Source of the DNA: Oscillospiraceae bacterium
GTDB lineage: Bacteria; Bacillota; Clostridia; Oscillospirales; Oscillospiraceae
Direction of reading: 5' to 3'
DNA: 16,430 nt
Assembly: GCA_016293265.1 (NCBI GenBank)
Contig: JAEDEN010000038.1
Location: forward strand, 1 to 16,430
Part shown: piece after piece, positions 14,497 through 16,430 of the stretch
Layout of the letters: every line of letters begins with the position of its first letter
Position numbering within the stretch: the stretch's first letter is position 1
Translations under genes and position numbers: made by a program
Notes under the pieces: model-generated
Database searches by the model: none
What the model saw: the letters and a program-made list of their open reading frames with translations, nothing else
Told to the model about the DNA's origin: nothing

Positions 14497-15669
14497 TTAT
14501 CCCCGGAGCTTTGCCTGTTCCGCCCGGGCAGTATCCGCATAGTCCCCCAGAACCTGTTCCCAAAGACTCTCATCCTCGGGAAGTCCGAAGAAATCATTTT
14601 CCCGGAAAAAGTCCGCCCCGGTCCCCCCGGTGGCAAGCACTCCCCCCTCCGTGGAGAGGAGGATGGTGCCGTGTTCCAAATAGCCGTAAACGTCCTGCAA
14701 AAAGGCAGAAATGGCAGCCGGGTCAAAATTCCCCTGGAGGGGATCGTAAAAATTGACATCAAACTCCACGCCGTTTTCTTTAAGGATCACCTCTTCCCCA
14801 ACCTCATTCAGGGAGAAGAGCTGATAGGAGTAGTCGGCGTAGCCCATCCCCATGCCGGGATGGTACCGCAGGAGGTAGTCCTTTCCCTCCGCCCCGCAGG
14901 CGAAGATGGCGTTATATCCGGCGTGGGCAAGATGGGCGTCGTCCCCCCAGAGCCATTCTCCGTCCTCCGAAAGGCGCAGCTCATAAAGAAAAACAGAATC
15001 CGCCTCATCCGGGTCCCAGACCGTCTCAACCCGGGCGGTTTCCAACACGCCGTCATGGTCGAAGTCATACTCTCCCAGTATCTCCGCAGTCTGGGCAAAG
15101 GTCTGGCCCTCCAGCACGCCGGAGTGGTAATCGGGATAGAAGCGGTACTCCCGCACCTCCTCTTCCTCCGACCTCGGGTTCAGCGTAAAGCGGAGACTGC
15201 CGGCCTCCATATTTCTTGTGCCCTTGGCCCAGGCCATATCCTCCACAAAGGCATATTCCGGGAAGGAGCCGCCGCCGGGAAGGGTGACATCCACCTCCCT
15301 GAAGGTCTCCGTCTCCACCACGGTGATGCTCTCCCAGGCGCGGCCCATGCGGGAGAGGGCTACGTACCTGCCGTCAGGCGACCAGCGTGCGCAGATGCGG
15401 TAGCCGCCCAGGCCCTCCCACTTGGCCTCTCCTGTATTTATGTCAACTATCTGGACCCGCTGGGTGGGATAGAGCCCTCCGGAGGTGATGCCCTCGCTAT
15501 GGCCCCGGAGGCAAATCTCATAATTTCCCCCGGGATCAGAGGTATCCCCATCCAGCGGCACCGTCTCCGCCGGAAATCCCGGTGAAACCGTGGTTTTTTC
15601 CTCCGGCTTTGCCTGATGTGCGCAGCCCGCCAGCGCCAGGCAGAGGGCCAGGACCATCCATTTTTTCAT
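14497..15669 (-). CDS. Lipoprotein with WD40/TolB-like segment and DxDxDG motif, function unknown
   Basis: This 390-residue protein begins with a lipoprotein signal, MKKWMVLALCLALAGC, with the lipidated cysteine at 16, so it is anchored outside the membrane. Residues 68-112 include VQIVDINTG and WSPDGRYVALSR (96-107), a strand pattern of TolB/WD40-type propellers but with only about one clear blade. GEYDFDHDGVLETARV (199-214) is a DxDxDG loop as in VCBS/FG-GAP or EF-hand-like calcium sites. The rest is acidic and Tyr-rich. I do not recognise a named family. The ribosome binding site is weak (GGGAG further upstream, GGTGG nearer). It is transcribed alone, behind a promoter with an 11-base-period direct repeat, and ends at the shared terminator. 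A stress- or nutrient-controlled surface protein is plausible. Confidence 0.85.
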   Translation of the reverse strand: MKKWMVLALCLALAGCAHQAKPEEKTTVSPGFPAETVPLDGDTSDPGGNYEICLRGHSEGITSGGLYPTQRVQIVDINTGEAKWEGLGGYRICARWSPDGRYVALSRMGRAWESITVVETETFREVDVTLPGGGSFPEYAFVEDMAWAKGTRNMEAGSLRFTLNPRSEEEEVREYRFYPDYHSGVLEGQTFAQTAEILGEYDFDHDGVLETARVETVWDPDEADSVFLYELRLSEDGEWLWGDDAHLAHAGYNAIFACGAEGKDYLLRYHPGMGMGYADYSYQLFSLNEVGEEVILKENGVEFDVNFYDPLQGNFDPAAISAFLQDVYGYLEHGTILLSTEGGVLATGGTGADFFRENDFFGLPEDESLWEQVLGDYADTARAEQAKLRG

Positions 15670-15701
15670 GAAACCACCACTCCCGCAGCAAGGTTAAGAC
15701 C

Positions 15702-15731
15702 AGTATACAGGAGCTGCATTTTTTATGTCTA
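15702..15731 (-). promoter_or_regulatory. Promoter of the lipoprotein gene
   Basis: On the minus strand TAGACA (15726-15731) and TATACT (15702-15707) are 18 bases apart. The start point would be near 15695, about 25 bases before the ATG at 15669. The leader is very short. Confidence 0.6.
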
Positions 15732-15733
15732 CT

Positions 15734-15753
15734 ACAAAACGGTAACAAAACGG
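15734..15753 (-). promoter_or_regulatory. Tandem 9-base direct repeat next to the -35 box (candidate response-regulator site)
   Basis: CCGTTTTGT occurs twice on the minus strand (15745-15753 and 15734-15742) with an 11-base period, ending two bases before the -35 hexamer. Eleven-base direct repeats at this place are the usual arrangement for PhoB/OmpR-family activators. No regulator gene is in the window. Confidence 0.5.
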
Positions 15754-15786
15754 CAACCAGCTATATATTCGAAGTCCTGTCAATAA

Positions 15787-15821
15787 AAGCGGTACCCGGC
15801 CCTTCCGGCCGGGTACCGCTT
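15787..15821 (-). terminator. Terminator downstream of the ABC-F gene
   Basis: A perfect 15-bp stem (15787-15801 with 15807-15821; AAGCGGTACCCGGCC and its complement) around a 5-base loop is followed on the minus strand by TTTTATT. It lies about 100 bases past the ABC-F stop; between them I see no gene, though an AGGAGGAG tract near 15880-15890 has no start codon after it. Confidence 0.85.
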
Positions 15822-15918
15822 ATCCGATTTATCAGCCGGTTTCCATTAAAAGATACCGTAATTCAGCGAGTTTTCTCTCCTCCTGTTTTACGGATCCCTG
15901 TCCACGGCACAGATTTTT

Positions 15919-16430
15919 TTATCCCTGCATCCGCGCCAGCATTTCCTCCCGCGCGCCGGAGATATATTCGTCATAGGTGCACATCTTGTCGATGAGCTTG
16001 CCGTCCACGAATTCCATGATGCGGTTGGCGATGGTCTGGACGAACTCATGGTCGTGGGAGGAGAACAGCTCCACGCCCTTGAAGTCGATCAGGCCGTTGT
16101 TGACAGCGGTGATGGACTCCAGGTCCAAGTGGTTGGTGGGCTGGTCCAGCACCAGCACGTTGGAGCCGAAGAGCATCATGCGGGAGAGCATACAGCGGAC
16201 CTTCTCGCCGCCGGAGAGGACCTTCACAGGCTTGAACACGTCATCGCCGGAGAAAAGCATCCGGCCCAGGAAGGAGCGCTTGAAGGACTCCGTCATCTCC
16301 TCTGCGGTGTTGGCTGTATACTGGCCCAGCCAGTCCAGCAGGTTCAAGTCACAGTCGTTGAAGAAAGCGGAGTTATCCAGGGGGAAGTAGCTGGTGGTGA
16401 TGGTGGTGCCCCATTTGAAGGTGCCCTCGT
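15919..16430 (-). CDS. ABC-F family ATPase, C-terminal part (N-terminus beyond window edge)
   Basis: This is the second nucleotide-binding domain of a soluble ABC-F protein, a ribosome-associated ATPase class with roles in translation or antibiotic protection. About 169 residues are visible. They include the signature LSGGEKVRCMLSRMML, Walker B with D-loop NVLVLDQPTNHLDLESI, and the H-switch SSHDHEF. The Walker B glutamate expected in LDEPTNHLD is glutamine here. The ITAVNNGLIDFKGVELFSSHDHEFVQTIANRI wording resembles the YkpA/YbiT-type subgroup, whose members have no long C-terminal extension; this one ends soon after the domain (REEMLARMQG). The codons and frame continue to the window edge. 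The subgroup is an inference from wording. Confidence 0.9.
   Translation of the reverse strand, partial: EGTFKWGTTITTSYFPLDNSAFFNDCDLNLLDWLGQYTANTAEEMTESFKRSFLGRMLFSGDDVFKPVKVLSGGEKVRCMLSRMMLFGSNVLVLDQPTNHLDLESITAVNNGLIDFKGVELFSSHDHEFVQTIANRIMEFVDGKLIDKMCTYDEYISGAREEMLARMQG

Noticed and set aside
15875..15895. AGGAGGAG-like ribosome binding site past the ABC-F stop
   Set aside because: No ATG, GTG or TTG follows at a suitable distance and the frames close at once.

Overview
The window is a stretch of G+C-rich Clostridia-type chromosome with ordinary metabolic, envelope and RNA-modification genes. Coding third positions are mostly C or G, the genes have strong GGAGG-type ribosome binding sites, and the sigma-A-type promoters are recognisable. 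The set includes a SpoIID-domain protein, an SLH-anchored surface enzyme, the NuoE/NuoF-type pair of a bifurcating enzyme, a dihydropyrimidinase and queA. Together these suggest an Oscillospiraceae-like gut anaerobe. The taxonomic call is inference; no rRNA is present. I see no phage, transposon, integron, CRISPR array or tRNA.

Layout, left to right. (1) Minus strand, 1-2031: the start of a NuoF/HydB-like flavoprotein gene (cut by the window edge) preceded by a nuoE-like gene with a 4-base overlap. Their promoter lies at 2003-2031, with a perfect 8-bp-arm palindrome upstream of it. (2) Minus strand, 2103-3536: a dihydropyrimidinase-type amidohydrolase with its own terminator. It is divergent from (3), plus strand, 3753-5852: a secreted 5'-nucleotidase-type enzyme with C-terminal SLH repeats. 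The 216-base gap between the two holds two extended -10 promoters and several short palindromes. (4) Minus strand, 5962-9291: a likely operon of an E2/CAT-fold protein lacking the usual catalytic residues, a CLC channel or antiporter, a YetF-type membrane protein and a 57-residue DUF6774-like small protein. A strong hairpin before yetF buries its Shine-Dalgarno sequence. (5) Minus strand, 9332-12133: spoIID-like gene then queA. (6) Plus strand, 12171-14343: asd and dapA, two successive lysine/diaminopimelate steps, separated by an intrinsic terminator. (7) Minus strand, 14497-15753: a lipoprotein gene behind an 11-base-period direct repeat placed like a response-regulator site. (8) Minus strand, 15919-16430: the C-terminal part of an ABC-F ATPase.

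I find no clearly new multi-gene system. The points most worth a second look are the Shine-Dalgarno-burying hairpin before yetF, the E2-like protein with DERIATG where DHRxxDG is expected and its operon with a CLC-F-like transporter, the palindrome upstream of the hydrogenase-type operon, the tandem repeat at the lipoprotein promoter, and the ABC-F domain with Gln in place of the catalytic Glu.
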